A stretch of DNA of 34,152 nucleotides from Dehalococcoidia bacterium (GCA_007129495.1 SKVJ01000038.1:1-34152); one strand, 5' to 3'. Counted from the stretch's first letter, positions 17,880 through 27,038 are shown. Numbers and translations: made by a program. The notes: generated by a model from the letters alone, not told the origin.

Positions 17880-18096
17880 GAGTACCGAGTAGTCGGATCA
17901 AAATCCCTCAACTGAACCATCACACCCCGTCCGGGTCTACGCCTTGATTCACACGGTGTTATCGCTCAAACTCAACGATTGATTCTTCGGGGAACACGCT
18001 GTAATCTGAGTGTTGTTTCGTGAGACGGGATTCGTCGCGCTTTCTCCGTCGCCGCGAGCTGGAAGTCTGCTTCCTATCAGTGTTCCTGGAGAACGG

Positions 18097-18663
18097 ATGA
18101 AACACAAGAATCACCCTTCGGTTGGGGCCTGTGGCATCGACTGCGGCTTGTGTCCGATTCATCATGTGAGGGATGGCGATGGCTGCAGGGGTTGTGCGGC
18201 ACCTCCTATCTCGGGACGAAGCGGACGCTGGTGTCCGATAGCCCGCTGCGCCGTACAAGAACGACATCGTGAGACTTGTGCGGACTGCCATGCGTATCCG
18301 TGCGAGCTTCTCGAAGACGTAGATGCGAGCGATTCCTTCGTGACACATCTGAAGATGATTGAGAATCTCCGCTTCATCAGGGAAAATGGCCTCTGCAGTT
18401 TTCTGCTTCAGCAACGGCAGCGGCAAGCCGTGCTGCAAACAATGCTGGCGGAGTTCAACGATGGGCGGTCCAAGAGTCACTTCTGCCTTGCCAGTGCGTT
18501 GCTTCCTCTTGATATGTTGGAGATGGCACTTGCCGCCGCGTTAGCTGCGAAGGGCGGAGAGGATCTGGCTGGCAAAGGGTCTGGAAGCCGCGCACAGGCT
18601 CTGCGTTCGGAACTCAAGGTAGCGGCGGACATCCTGGGAATCAGTCTCAAGCTTAGACGGTGA
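18097..18663 (+). CDS. DUF3795-type cysteine-rich protein
   Basis: A 188-residue protein whose first 75 residues carry ten cysteines in the order expected for DUF3795: CGIDCGLCP (C12, C16, C19), CRGC (C30, C33), then CPIARC, CADC and the final C in YPC. Such cysteine clusters probably bind zinc or an iron-sulfur centre; the molecular function is unknown. The C-terminal part is helical and alanine/leucine-rich. The start is the ATG at 18097 behind TGGAGAA. A longer open frame to 18010 is unlike the family, which begins shortly before the first cysteines. Confidence 0.8.
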   Translation: MKHKNHPSVGACGIDCGLCPIHHVRDGDGCRGCAAPPISGRSGRWCPIARCAVQERHRETCADCHAYPCELLEDVDASDSFVTHLKMIENLRFIRENGLCSFLLQQRQRQAVLQTMLAEFNDGRSKSHFCLASALLPLDMLEMALAAALAAKGGEDLAGKGSGSRAQALRSELKVAADILGISLKLRR

Positions 18664-18761
18664 TGACGTGAAGTCTTGCTGTCGCGCGCGGGGTACTTGC
18701 CGTGAGCCTACCTGCCTGAACAGCCATTCCTTTCCACGGCGAAAAAATGCCCTGCATCGGT

Positions 18762-18980
18762 TCACCTCCGACGCCCTCTCTTCCCGGTACGCCCGGCTTT
18801 GAAAGAAGGCTGACGGCGGGGACGAGGTTGCGAGTCGTCAGGTTGAGTCGTGACGGATGCCGGGCGGGTCTTCTGGCTGCGGCGCTCAAGCATCTGCTTC
18901 CACCTCGCGTAATTGTGTTTCCGTCCTTTCTTCCTGAGGGCGTCGCGCTTCCGGTCACGTCGTGAACCCTTGATTTCCAT
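18762..18980 (-). CDS. Small, very basic protein of unknown function
   Basis: A 72-residue protein that is about one third Arg and Lys. It opens MEIKGSRRDRKRDALRKKG, then HNYARWKQMLERRSQK, and ends GKRGRRR. There is no membrane segment. The strong basic helix followed by a Pro/Arg/Gln-rich tail suggests nucleic-acid or ribosome binding, but no family can be named with certainty. AAAGGAG lies only two bases from the ATG at 18980, so either spacing is tight or translation begins slightly elsewhere; the frame itself is open upstream. It lies downstream of the MBL-fold gene on the same strand, 85 bases beyond that gene's stop. Confidence 0.5.
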   Translation of the reverse strand: MEIKGSRRDRKRDALRKKGRKHNYARWKQMLERRSQKTRPASVTTQPDDSQPRPRRQPSFKAGRTGKRGRRR

Positions 18981-19065
18981 AGCTCCTTTGAACCCCACAA
19001 GGCTGTGATTTCCATCGAATCGAGACACTGATGGCAGATCAAAGCACAGCATCCACCATCTCAAG

Positions 19066-20196
19066 CTACCGGCGCGCACAATTCTGCTTCGTAACCGATG
19101 TACCGTGCTCGAGAACAACCTCGTACGTTATGCCGTCCGTCATCACCACTATCGTGCCATACCGATCGGTTCCATACACCTCAACATCCATCGCAGCCAG
19201 TCGATCCAAGACATCAGGGTGTGGTTTGGCATAGGAGAATGCTTCGCGGAAGGAACCTGCAAGCCAGTGTTCTTCTCCGGCTGAATATATGGCAACCTGA
19301 GGCTTCACCACCTCCAAAAACTTCCGGCTGGAAGCCTGGCCGGAGCCATGATGTCCCAGTTGAAGTATATCAGCACCCAAGTCGTGTCCCCTCGCGATCA
19401 TGCTATTCTCGGCATCCTTTCCGGCGTCGCCTGTGAAGAGGAACACCACTTCACCATAGACGATCCGAACGGACACAGAGTCACGATTAAGGTCACCCGT
19501 TAAGGCGGCTGGATGCACTACTTCTATACGGGAAGAACCCACGGTGTATATCTCACCCGCCCTGGGTTCGTTGTATCCTGCACCTGAGGCTGCAATGGCG
19601 TCGATGGTGCACCGAAAAGTGCTGCTGGTATCAACGCGCCGCTCGGGCTCCAACACTCGAAGAAGCGTCTTGACAGCTCTCTCGAGAGTCTGGACGGTAT
19701 CGATACCACCGGACATCCAGACCTCGGACACCGGGAAGGCTTCCAGTACGTCAGGAAATTGACCTATGTGATCATCATGAGGGTGAGTTCCGATTAACAG
19801 GTCGATGGACTCCACGCCGACCGATGTCAGATACGGGACTACTTCGTTGCGGTCAGGCAGGCCGGCATCTATCAGGATGGTGAAATCAGGGCCCTGCAGC
19901 AATGTGGAGTCTGCTGTGCCGACATCCAGGTAGTGAACGTGAAGGGTCCCGACGGGTTCCGGCAGTGGTTCCACGGCAGACACAGGCTCCATCCGGGGTG
20001 TCAGTGCCGGCGTTTCAGCGGGCGCTCCGCAGCCGCCCAACGCCAGAGCGCCCATGGCCAGAAAAGAAGGCAGGGCACCGCGAAGGGCCTTCTTCAAACC
20101 GGTTCGCGCTGCAAACTCGAGGGTAAGCAACCGGCACCGCTTCACTCCCTGCTCGAAACCTATAGCAGGTCGATGCACACTGGCTATGTAAGGCAA
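19066..20196 (-). CDS. Secreted/lipid-anchored MBL-fold hydrolase (ComEC C-terminal-like)
   Basis: A 376-residue protein. After a long basic N-terminus, a hydrophobic stretch ends in a lipobox (ALGGC, Cys56), so the protein is probably exported and lipidated. The catalytic domain (about 84-376) is a metallo-beta-lactamase fold of the kind found at the C-terminus of ComEC/Rec2 competence proteins. Visible landmarks are YLDVGTADSTLL, ILIDAG, the metal site THPHDDH (137-143), FTGDAGKD and LGHHGSG. Family knowledge suggests phosphodiesterase or nuclease activity outside the membrane. There is no ATG at the beginning: the frame opens with TTG at 20196, strongly supported by GCGGAGG seven bases upstream. 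A later start (for example GTG at 20145) would shorten the unusually long signal region. Confidence 0.8.
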   Translation of the reverse strand: MPYIASVHRPAIGFEQGVKRCRLLTLEFAARTGLKKALRGALPSFLAMGALALGGCGAPAETPALTPRMEPVSAVEPLPEPVGTLHVHYLDVGTADSTLLQGPDFTILIDAGLPDRNEVVPYLTSVGVESIDLLIGTHPHDDHIGQFPDVLEAFPVSEVWMSGGIDTVQTLERAVKTLLRVLEPERRVDTSSTFRCTIDAIAASGAGYNEPRAGEIYTVGSSRIEVVHPAALTGDLNRDSVSVRIVYGEVVFLFTGDAGKDAENSMIARGHDLGADILQLGHHGSGQASSRKFLEVVKPQVAIYSAGEEHWLAGSFREAFSYAKPHPDVLDRLAAMDVEVYGTDRYGTIVVMTDGITYEVVLEHGTSVTKQNCARR

Positions 20197-20365
20197 CTAT
20201 CGGCCTCCGCACAAACGATTCGTACACACGTCGAAACAGTTTTTGCAGGACTCTTCCGCTATGTCTGTACTCAGATTACAGGAAAGTGGAGGGTGGCGCC
20301 TAACGGCGAGCAATGTGTAGCAACGCCGGTGCACCTCGCTTAGTCCTATACGTATTCAGGCAGGT

Positions 20366-20413
20366 ATGTCGTCTGCAAAGATAATCCTGATCGTGCTGGA
20401 TAGTCTCGGGTAG
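20366..20413 (+). pseudogene. Possible 5' remnant of an alkaline-phosphatase-superfamily gene
   Basis: AGGCAGG precedes an ATG whose 15 codons read MSSAKIILIVLDSLG before a TAG. This is the characteristic opening strand and metal-binding Asp of phosphopentomutase-type and related alkaline phosphatase superfamily proteins. After the TAG the frame continues with GMPQFD, loosely like the GxGxMPDA that follows in phosphopentomutases. The opposite-strand methyltransferase gene begins 40 bases later, so any such gene has lost its body. With only 15 residues, chance cannot be excluded. Confidence 0.3.
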
Positions 20414-20450
20414 GGAATGCCGCAATTCGACATTATACGAGCAGACGAGG

Positions 20451-21080
20451 TCAGGTGGCGTGTTGCTTCTTCACCGGTGCATCCTTCACGCACAGAAACA
20501 CGCGGGAAAGTCCGAAGTACAGCCGACGGCTGTCCACCAGTCTCAGGCCATTGGCCGGCATCTCGCTGCGAAGATGCCTCAGGGAGAATCCGGTCCGCAC
20601 GCTGGCCTCGAGGCTGCCCGAACTGCCGAGGGCCCAACGTTCCAGTCGAAGCTGGATGTTTCCAGGCTCCTCCAGTATCAGGACTCCATCCTCTTTGACT
20701 ACACGTGCGACCTCAGAGAGAGCGGCGCGCCAATCCTGAGTATGGTGTAAAACCTCAAGGAGAAACACAGCGTCGAAAGACTGGCTTGGAATGTCGAGGG
20801 CTGTGATATCGCCCACCCTTACAGTCGCGAAGGTGCTGCGAGATCTGGCTTTCTCCACCTGAGAGGGAATGATATCGATACCGGTTAGCTCACGTGGTCT
20901 GAATCTCTTTGCGATCAATGTCAGGGAATACCCTGTGCCACAGCCGGCGTCAAGTACTGACGTACCGGAGAGGTCGATTTGATGCATGCGCAGTAGCGAC
21001 TCGAAAAGGGGAAAGTCCCAGTACCGGAGCAGCAACTCCCTTAACCGGCTGTTCATCAACCGGAGCTCGGTCTTCTCCAT
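20451..21080 (-). CDS. Class I SAM-dependent methyltransferase
   Basis: A 209-residue methyltransferase of the type-11 group. Motif I is VLDAGCGTGYSLTLI (about 42-56), the acidic strand-2 position is LTGIDIIPSQVEKAR, motif II is VRVGDITALDIPSQSFDAVF, and VVKEDGVLILEEPG is the post-II strand. The substrate is unknown. The start is the ATG at 21080, which follows GGGGAGG; an open extension to 21143 lacks a site and is not family-like. It lies on the same strand as the MBL-fold gene but 255 bases upstream of it, with the alkaline-phosphatase-like remnant in between, so co-transcription is uncertain. Confidence 0.85.
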   Translation of the reverse strand: MEKTELRLMNSRLRELLLRYWDFPLFESLLRMHQIDLSGTSVLDAGCGTGYSLTLIAKRFRPRELTGIDIIPSQVEKARSRSTFATVRVGDITALDIPSQSFDAVFLLEVLHHTQDWRAALSEVARVVKEDGVLILEEPGNIQLRLERWALGSSGSLEASVRTGFSLRHLRSEMPANGLRLVDSRRLYFGLSRVFLCVKDAPVKKQHAT

Positions 21081-21492
21081 CGGATCAACACCTCCCCTGT
21101 AACTGCCTTCGCCTGATTCGACGTTCCAAGACCACCCGCGCAATTGAGTGCCGGTCCATGGAAGTATACAGATATATCATCCGATGTCCTCCCTCAGCGT
21201 GCAGCAACGCTGAATCGAACCGGACATGCCTACACCACCCCACATCGCTGTGGGCCTCTGCCGCCAAGGGTGCATCCGCTGATCCGGAAACCACCCTCCT
21301 TGTAGCGGAAGCAGACATTCAGTGTAAACAGTCCCGCTATATCCCGTCCGGGGTAAGTATCGGAAGTGCGCAGGGTGCTTGAGATCGTGACGAGCAAGCG
21401 ATGAGTGGGGTTCAGTTAATTCCCGGTCTCGTGATGCACTGTCTCGCGACTATGATGTTACAATCAGGGCTTGAGATCTGGTGGGAATGTCG
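21081..21492. other. Divergent intergenic region
   Basis: A 412-base spacer between the minus-strand methyltransferase and the plus-strand triple-repeat protein. It must hold both promoters. A TACAAT (21459-21464) could be a -10 element for the plus-strand gene, but I see no matching -35. No gene is supported. Confidence 0.3.
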
Positions 21493-22557
21493 ATGACAGA
21501 GAAACCTGACAAGCCAAAGAACGAAGAGCGACAGACGGGCAGCCGCGCACGAAGCTGGAAGCGCGCACTGGGTGTCGGCTTTGTGCTCTTGATTGGCGCA
21601 GCCATCATGATAGTCAGTGCCAACCGGGACCAGTTGTCGGTTCGCTCGGATATCTACGTGTCCGAGCAGGATGAAATCAGCGTTGTATCGACTCTGGAGA
21701 ACCAGCCCCCTGAGATCCTCAGTCTCACCGCGGCCACAGATCGGATCAAGCCGTTTGACCTGTGCGAAATCATATGTGAAGCGTTCGATCCGGAAGGTGA
21801 CGAGCTCACGTACGAATGGTCTGCCAGCGCAGGAGACATCTACGGCGAAGGCGCTCGTATTCAGTGGGGTTCGCCGATCTCGGAGGGTTTGTATCGCATC
21901 TCGGTGGTGGTCAAAGACGGCCGAGGAGGAAGAGCCGAGCACTCCCTCCCGCTCAAGGTGAAGGCCAACAGGCCACCTCAGATTACCCGCTTGGCTTCGG
22001 ATGTCGAGTGGTTGCCTGAAGGAGGAAGTGCCCTACTCCGGTGCGAGGCGACGGATCCCGACGGTGATCATATAACCTACGAGTGGTCGGCTCCTGGAGG
22101 CGAGTTCTTCGGTCAGGGGTCGTCGGTCATCTGGCTGGCTCCCGAGGAGAGCGAATCATATTGGATCACCGTCACTGCGAGGGATCCGTATGGAGGTGAA
22201 GCTAGCAGGGCAGTGCCCATCAGCGTTACGCCCGTCGAGCCACCGAGCATCTCGGCCATGATCGTTGAACCAAAGAAGACGAGCGTTTTCAAGACTCACG
22301 GTAACTCCTGGACCATCTTCGCGGGAGGCTCCTGTACCATTGAGTGCGTGGTAGCCGACGGTAAGGCCCCATTCACCTACGCGTGGCGTGTCGATGCTGG
22401 TGATCTGCATGCGGACGGTCCTGTCGCGACCTGGCACGCTCCAAACAAGAGAATTGGTGCTACTATTGTTGTGGTCGTGACGGACATCGATGGCAGCAAG
22501 TCAAGTGCCAGTGTGCTGATCTACGTCGAAACCAGCGCGTGTTCGGCTTGCGGCTGA
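21493..22557 (+). CDS. Membrane-anchored protein with three Ig/PKD-like repeats
   Basis: A 354-residue protein: a basic cytoplasmic tail of about 24 residues, one signal-anchor helix (about 26-43), and three extracellular beta repeats of about 85-100 residues. Repeats 1 and 2 are clear duplicates (NQPPEI/NRPPQI at the start; DPEGDELTYEWSA and DPDGDHITYEWSA in the middle; VKDGRGG and ARDPYGG near the end). Repeat 3 is more diverged (APFTYAWRVDAGD). The C-terminus holds a CSACG tail. A role in surface display or adhesion is likely. GGTGGGA suits the ATG at 21493 best; an ATG at 21487 is also in frame. It is convergent with the amidase gene, only ten bases apart. Confidence 0.75.
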   Translation: MTEKPDKPKNEERQTGSRARSWKRALGVGFVLLIGAAIMIVSANRDQLSVRSDIYVSEQDEISVVSTLENQPPEILSLTAATDRIKPFDLCEIICEAFDPEGDELTYEWSASAGDIYGEGARIQWGSPISEGLYRISVVVKDGRGGRAEHSLPLKVKANRPPQITRLASDVEWLPEGGSALLRCEATDPDGDHITYEWSAPGGEFFGQGSSVIWLAPEESESYWITVTARDPYGGEASRAVPISVTPVEPPSISAMIVEPKKTSVFKTHGNSWTIFAGGSCTIECVVADGKAPFTYAWRVDAGDLHADGPVATWHAPNKRIGATIVVVVTDIDGSKSSASVLIYVETSACSACG

Positions 22558-22567
22558 TGAGCTGATG

Positions 22568-23974
22568 TCACAGCGGCGGATGCTTGTCCGGGACCCCTGG
22601 AGCACCTTCCAGAGCCATTGCCGCCTGCAATACGACAGTCTCTTCGAAGTGGCGGCCAACGAGTTGGACACCGATGGGCAACCCGCCGGAACTGAATCCA
22701 AAGGGTACCGATAATGCCGGCGACCCGGTCAGATTCCACGGCACCTGGGTAATCAGTTTGCGCCGTGCCGCAACAGTAGCGCCGGCAATCGCCAGCTCCG
22801 AAAGGCGATGCGGATAGGCAGGAACGGGTAGGGTGGGGCAAAGCAGTAGATCATACACGTTAAAGTACTGTGTCATCCCGTACCTGATCGCCTCCCATCT
22901 CGAGAGGCCGTTCAGATACTCTCTAACGTCGGGCCACGGCCTCGCGAGACGCTTCTTCATGAAGGGAAACAGGTCGGATTCGCGTCCGCGGACCAACGGC
23001 TCGAAGTAATACCCTGTCTCCATAGCCCATACCGCGGCGGAAACCGCTTGAGCATCATTCTCCTCCAGAACCGGTAGCGCGATGTGCTCTACAATGCAAC
23101 CAGCAGTTTGTAACACCGCAGCAGCTTTCTCTACTACAGCCTGCACCTCAGCGTCTACCGGAGCGAATGCGCCTTCAGTGACCACGCCGACACGCCATCG
23201 CTGTGGAGCGTCGGAAGTTGCACAAGCCAACGGGGGCGCCAGCGGCATGCAGTAGGGGTCGACCCCATCGACTCCTGATATCAGGCTGACTGCAAGAGCA
23301 ACGTCACGCACCGAGCGTGCGAGCGGGCCGACATGCATCGCACGCTGCAGGACCTCGGGCCAGTTTCCAGTGAGGGGCACCCGGCCATGAGTTGGCTTGA
23401 GGCCGGCTATCCCGCAATAGTGGGCAGGCATTCGGATAGAACCTCCGACGTCGCTCCCTAGGCCGAGAGGGGATAATCCTGCTGCAATGGCAGCGCCCTC
23501 GCCTCCACTCGAGCCTCCGGGGATGCAGTCAAGATTCCAGGGATTGTTCGTCCTCCCGAAGACTCTATTATCGGTCTCCCACCACAGGGCGAATTCGGCA
23601 ACATTTGTCTTCGCCAGAAATATGCCACCCGCCTGCTTCAGCCGACTCACGGCTGTAGCATCAGATTCGGCTATTCGACGCTCAAACAGCTTCGAACCCC
23701 GCGTCCCGCGGATACCGCAGGCGTCGATTGTGTCTTTGCAGGTGAATGGCACGCCGTGAAGAGGGCCGACGGCGGCGCCTCTCATAATTGCCTGTTCCGC
23801 AATCCGGGCGTTCTCCAACGCATTTTCGGCGATGGTGACGACAGCGTTGATCTGAGGGTTGATGGCTGAAATGCGTTCCAGATGGGCCTCAACCACCTCG
23901 ACCGGAGACAGATCCCGGGCTTGTATGCGTCCAGCCAACTCTGTCGCATCGAGGTAGCAGATATCCTCATGCAT
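22568..23974 (-). CDS. Amidase-signature family hydrolase (GatA-like)
   Basis: A 468-residue amidase-signature enzyme with the complete Ser-cisSer-Lys triad: K80 in PFTCKD, cis-Ser S155 in GGSSGGEG, and nucleophile S179 in GSDVGGSIR, followed by GLKPTHGRVP. Family members hydrolyse diverse amides, or transamidate Glu-tRNA(Gln) as GatA. No gatB or gatC lies alongside and the central and C-terminal parts do not look like a dedicated GatA, so a general amidase is more likely. GGGAGAG before the ATG supports the start. It lies 128 bases downstream of the yifB-like gene on the same strand and may be the last gene of that unit. Confidence 0.88.
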   Translation of the reverse strand: MHEDICYLDATELAGRIQARDLSPVEVVEAHLERISAINPQINAVVTIAENALENARIAEQAIMRGAAVGPLHGVPFTCKDTIDACGIRGTRGSKLFERRIAESDATAVSRLKQAGGIFLAKTNVAEFALWWETDNRVFGRTNNPWNLDCIPGGSSGGEGAAIAAGLSPLGLGSDVGGSIRMPAHYCGIAGLKPTHGRVPLTGNWPEVLQRAMHVGPLARSVRDVALAVSLISGVDGVDPYCMPLAPPLACATSDAPQRWRVGVVTEGAFAPVDAEVQAVVEKAAAVLQTAGCIVEHIALPVLEENDAQAVSAAVWAMETGYYFEPLVRGRESDLFPFMKKRLARPWPDVREYLNGLSRWEAIRYGMTQYFNVYDLLLCPTLPVPAYPHRLSELAIAGATVAARRKLITQVPWNLTGSPALSVPFGFSSGGLPIGVQLVGRHFEETVVLQAAMALEGAPGVPDKHPPL

Positions 23975-24102
23975 TGTTCTCTCCCATGTGAGCTATCGTC
24001 CTGAAATGATAGCCTGAACCTGTCGACGAAACGGCCGTGGCCGGAGCGCACCGGTCATTTGTCCGAGGGACCAAAATGTTCGCACAGCGCGCCATCTCCA
24101 GT

Positions 24103-25620
24103 CTAGTCCCCTTCGCGTTTGCGGTATTGCAGCGCCTCAGCAATATGGGAGGTGTCGATGTGTTCTGCGCCGTCGAGGTCGGCGATCGTCCGGCCTACCT
24201 TCAGTACCCGGTGGTAAGCCCTGGCCGATAGGTGAAGCTGACGCATGGCCGTGTGAAGAACGTCTTTGCCGCGCGGTGTAACTCGACAGAACGCGGCGAC
24301 ATCCTTTGCAGACATGTCTGCGTTACACGTAGCCTTGCAGCCATCTAACCGAAGCCCCTGTATGCCGGCTGCCGTGGACACTCTTGTGCGAGTAGCAAGC
24401 GATGCCTCGCCATGGCCATCACCGGTGAGCTTATCGTATTCAACGCGGGGCACATCAACGAAGATATCGATCCGGTCCATAAGCGGTCCGCTCAGCCGTT
24501 TGCGATACCGGATGATGTCCGAGAGAGAGCAACGGCATTCCTTCAGGGGATCGCCGTAATGTCCGCACGGGCACGGATTCATGGCCCCGACGAGCATGAA
24601 GCTGGCAGGAAAGGTGACGCTCCCCTGGGCGCGACTTACAGTCACATTGCGGTCCTCCATCGGTTGGCGCAAAGCTTCAAGCGTGGCATGTCCGAACTCC
24701 GGTAACTCATCGAGAAACAGCACCCCACGGTGGCTGAGGCTTATTTCGCCGGGGCGGGGCGACTGACCTCCACCCACCAATCCGGCATTTGAGATTGTGT
24801 AGTGTGGTGCGCGAAACGGCCGATCATGCACCAGCGGCTGTCCTTTTGAAAGCAGTCCTGTGACACTGAATATCTTGGTCACCTCCAGCGCCTCATCGTG
24901 CGTGAGCGGCGGCAGGATGGTGGGAAGGGCCCTCGCAAGCATGGTCTTCCCGCTGCCCGGTGGCCCGGCCATTACCAGGTTGTGGCGTCCTGCAGCTGCG
25001 ACCTCCAGGGCACGTTTCGCATGTTCCTGGCCCTTGACATAAGATAGGTCGAAGGAGCTGTCTACAGCAACGGCAGCCTCCCGCAAGGCAACTGCCGGAG
25101 GTGGAAGGGGAACATCGCCCTTGAGATGGGCGATGAGCTGGGCGAGTGACTCAGGTGCGAGCACCACAACACCCTGTACCAGCGACGCTTCTTCACAATC
25201 ATCGAGCGGCACACATGCCTTACACATCCCGGCGTCACGAACAACCGACACCATGGGCAGCATGCCATGCGTATGCCGCAGGCGTCCATCCAGCGACAGT
25301 TCTCCCAGGAACACAGTGTCGCGAACGTCTGCACGGAGCTGATCCGAACTCATCAAAATGCCGACAGCTATCGCAAGGTCATACGCCGGACCTTCCTTTT
25401 TGAGGTCGGCAGGGGCGAGGTTGACTGTGATGCGCTTGCCGGGGAAGCGAAATCCCGAGTTGCGTATAGCGGACCGGACTCTTTCTCGAGCCTCCTGCAC
25501 GGCCTTGTCGGGGAGGCCGACCAGTTGGAAGGAGGGAAGACCGGTTGAGATATCGACTTCGACCTCGACAAGCGCACCGTCAAGCCCGACAACGGCACAG
25601 CTCATCACCTTGGCGAGCAT
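24103..25620 (-). CDS. YifB/ComM-family Mg-chelatase-like AAA+ ATPase
   Basis: A 505-residue protein of the YifB/ComM family. The N-terminal Lon-like fold domain (about 1-165) reads ALVEVEVDISTGLPSFQLVG and later FLGELSLDGRLR. The AAA+ domain follows, with Walker A GPPGSGKT at about 219-226, the family-specific RPFRAPHYTISNAGLVGGG, LFLDELPEF as Walker B, and the zinc-finger-like CPCGHYGDPLKECRCS. A C-terminal helical domain completes it. ComM acts as a branch-migration helicase in natural transformation. The protein has full family length and appears intact. It is transcribed with acpS, whose stop is only 21 bases upstream of this ATG. Confidence 0.93.
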   Translation of the reverse strand: MLAKVMSCAVVGLDGALVEVEVDISTGLPSFQLVGLPDKAVQEARERVRSAIRNSGFRFPGKRITVNLAPADLKKEGPAYDLAIAVGILMSSDQLRADVRDTVFLGELSLDGRLRHTHGMLPMVSVVRDAGMCKACVPLDDCEEASLVQGVVVLAPESLAQLIAHLKGDVPLPPPAVALREAAVAVDSSFDLSYVKGQEHAKRALEVAAAGRHNLVMAGPPGSGKTMLARALPTILPPLTHDEALEVTKIFSVTGLLSKGQPLVHDRPFRAPHYTISNAGLVGGGQSPRPGEISLSHRGVLFLDELPEFGHATLEALRQPMEDRNVTVSRAQGSVTFPASFMLVGAMNPCPCGHYGDPLKECRCSLSDIIRYRKRLSGPLMDRIDIFVDVPRVEYDKLTGDGHGEASLATRTRVSTAAGIQGLRLDGCKATCNADMSAKDVAAFCRVTPRGKDVLHTAMRQLHLSARAYHRVLKVGRTIADLDGAEHIDTSHIAEALQYRKREGD

Positions 25621-25641
25621 GGCCTCTAGTATCCACCCATG

Positions 25642-26001
25642 TCAGTTGCCAAGCGCCACAGCCATTGCGTATTCCCTGCAGTCTGAGAGGCTCACGACAA
25701 CCGACTTGATGCCAAGCGCCTCCGCCCTGGCAAGTGCACGTCCTGAAAGAGACACTTTCGGCTTGCCCTGCCGATTGGAAAGAATCTCGATGTCGTGCCA
25801 TCCTACGCCGCGGTAACCTGTTCCCAGTACCTTCATGACGGCCTCTTTTGCTGCAAAGCGGGAAGCGAGTGAAGGGACACGATCTCGATAGCTCGTGATT
25901 TCGCGTTCGGTGTAGACGCGCCGTAGAAAACGATCGCCGTATCGTTCGATCGCGCCGGCGATCCGGGCGATTTCAATGATGTCGGTGCCGATCTCTGCCA
26001 T
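25642..26001 (-). CDS. acpS: Holo-[acyl-carrier-protein] synthase
   Basis: A 119-residue AcpS-type 4'-phosphopantetheinyl transferase, which converts apo- to holo-ACP using CoA. The two metal/CoA motifs are present: IGTDIIEIARI at residues 4-14 (Asp7) and SRFAAKEAVMKVLGTG at about 46-61 (Glu of AAKEA). The length is normal for the family. The frame is open far upstream (to 26196), but the conserved protein starts at the ATG at 26001; the ribosome-binding site there is only modest. It precedes the yifB-like gene on the same strand. Confidence 0.93.
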   Translation of the reverse strand: MAEIGTDIIEIARIAGAIERYGDRFLRRVYTEREITSYRDRVPSLASRFAAKEAVMKVLGTGYRGVGWHDIEILSNRQGKPKVSLSGRALARAEALGIKSVVVSLSDCREYAMAVALGN

Positions 26002-27038
26002 TAGCTCGACTACCTGCGTGACTGTGGCCGCAACCTTAAGCCCCGGCTTTCCGATACAGCACCGAAGCAGATTCCGCATAGTACCAGCAATGAATCCAGG
26101 GCACAATAGGCGGGTTGCTGACCGAAATGCACCTCCCGGTCCTGGGTGCACCGCGAGAGCCGTGGGCAAAGACGCACCCGTACTGCACTCCTGCATAATC
26201 TGTTCTATTTCTGAGCTAACAACTCAGCCCGTGGTATCGTCCCGTGAGACGTTTCTGGAGTGTCACAATGAACACCGCCGACAGGTTCGCCGATCTTTGG
26301 TTCAACATCGTTTGCCAGCGATATGGTCAGGCAGGTGCTGGCTTGATTTGTGGAACTGCCCACAGGCTGATGTCGCTGCAGGTGTCTCGACAAGGCTGAA
26401 AGAGTAATCATCTCCGACCTTGCCGAAGCGTTAGGAATGGCCAACAAGCTACACCATCCCGTGCATGGCCAAATATTGGCATATTCGCATGCGATTCTTA
26501 AGGCCCCGCGACTAACACCACCTTGACAACCTGATCCTTGTCGGGCACCTTCTCCCTTGCCCCAGGTCACCAAGCGGTCATAAAGGGCCAGGCAACCCGG
26601 CTGGGACGGTCCTTCAAGTCCGGAGACCTCCACGTTGATGGATGCGAGGACAAGAGCACCCGGGGGACTGCGTCGTAATGAGGCGGTGAGGCAACCTGGG
26701 GCTTTGCTGCGTCTAGCCTTCCCGCAACGTTGTGGAGATAGCCGTGGGGCCGTTTGGAACGCCCTGCCACCCATGCGGCAATAGCTTGCGCGACCTCTTT
26801 GCCAGCATCCCATCCGCCGCCGCCCACAACTCCAGGCACCGGACCAGATCCATCAGAAGCGACGCACCGGACCACCCACCCGGCAGCGGTCACCTCCAAC
26901 CGGCCCGCCGTCATCGCTTGTAGGCGCTCCGACGGATTCTTCATCTGTGGGCTCACCTTCCGGGTGTAAACGCAGCACACGACGATTGACAGTTGCACGC
27001 ACCAGCGAATCCACGGATCGGGAAGAAGAGTCGGTGAG
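26002..27038. other. Gene-poor region between acpS and the CsoR-family gene
   Basis: About 1 kb with at most one weak minus-strand frame (listed separately). The right half is markedly richer in G+C than its surroundings, with many CCACC and GCCC runs, which may mark an acquired or degenerate segment. The promoter for the CsoR-family gene begins at 27039. Confidence 0.35.
26567..26944 (-). CDS. Doubtful hypothetical ORF
   Basis: A 125-codon frame begins MKNPSERLQAMTAGRLEV behind GGAAGGTGAG. The first 90 residues are moderately protein-like, with a glycine-rich stretch (VVGGGGWDAGKEVAQAIAAWVAGR). The end becomes arginine/serine/proline-rich, as expected after a frameshift, and the -1 frame stays open and more hydrophobic there (ALVLASINVEVSGLEG). 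It could be a decayed gene or a G+C-driven chance frame. No family is recognised. Confidence 0.2.
   Translation of the reverse strand: MKNPSERLQAMTAGRLEVTAAGWVVRCVASDGSGPVPGVVGGGGWDAGKEVAQAIAAWVAGRSKRPHGYLHNVAGRLDAAKPQVASPPHYDAVPRVLLSSHPSTWRSPDLKDRPSRVAWPFMTAW

Noticed and set aside
26205-26813. 202-codon minus-strand frame upstream of acpS
   Set aside because: The composition is arginine/serine/cysteine-rich and without a domain; at most its middle may be the continuation of a frameshifted remnant.
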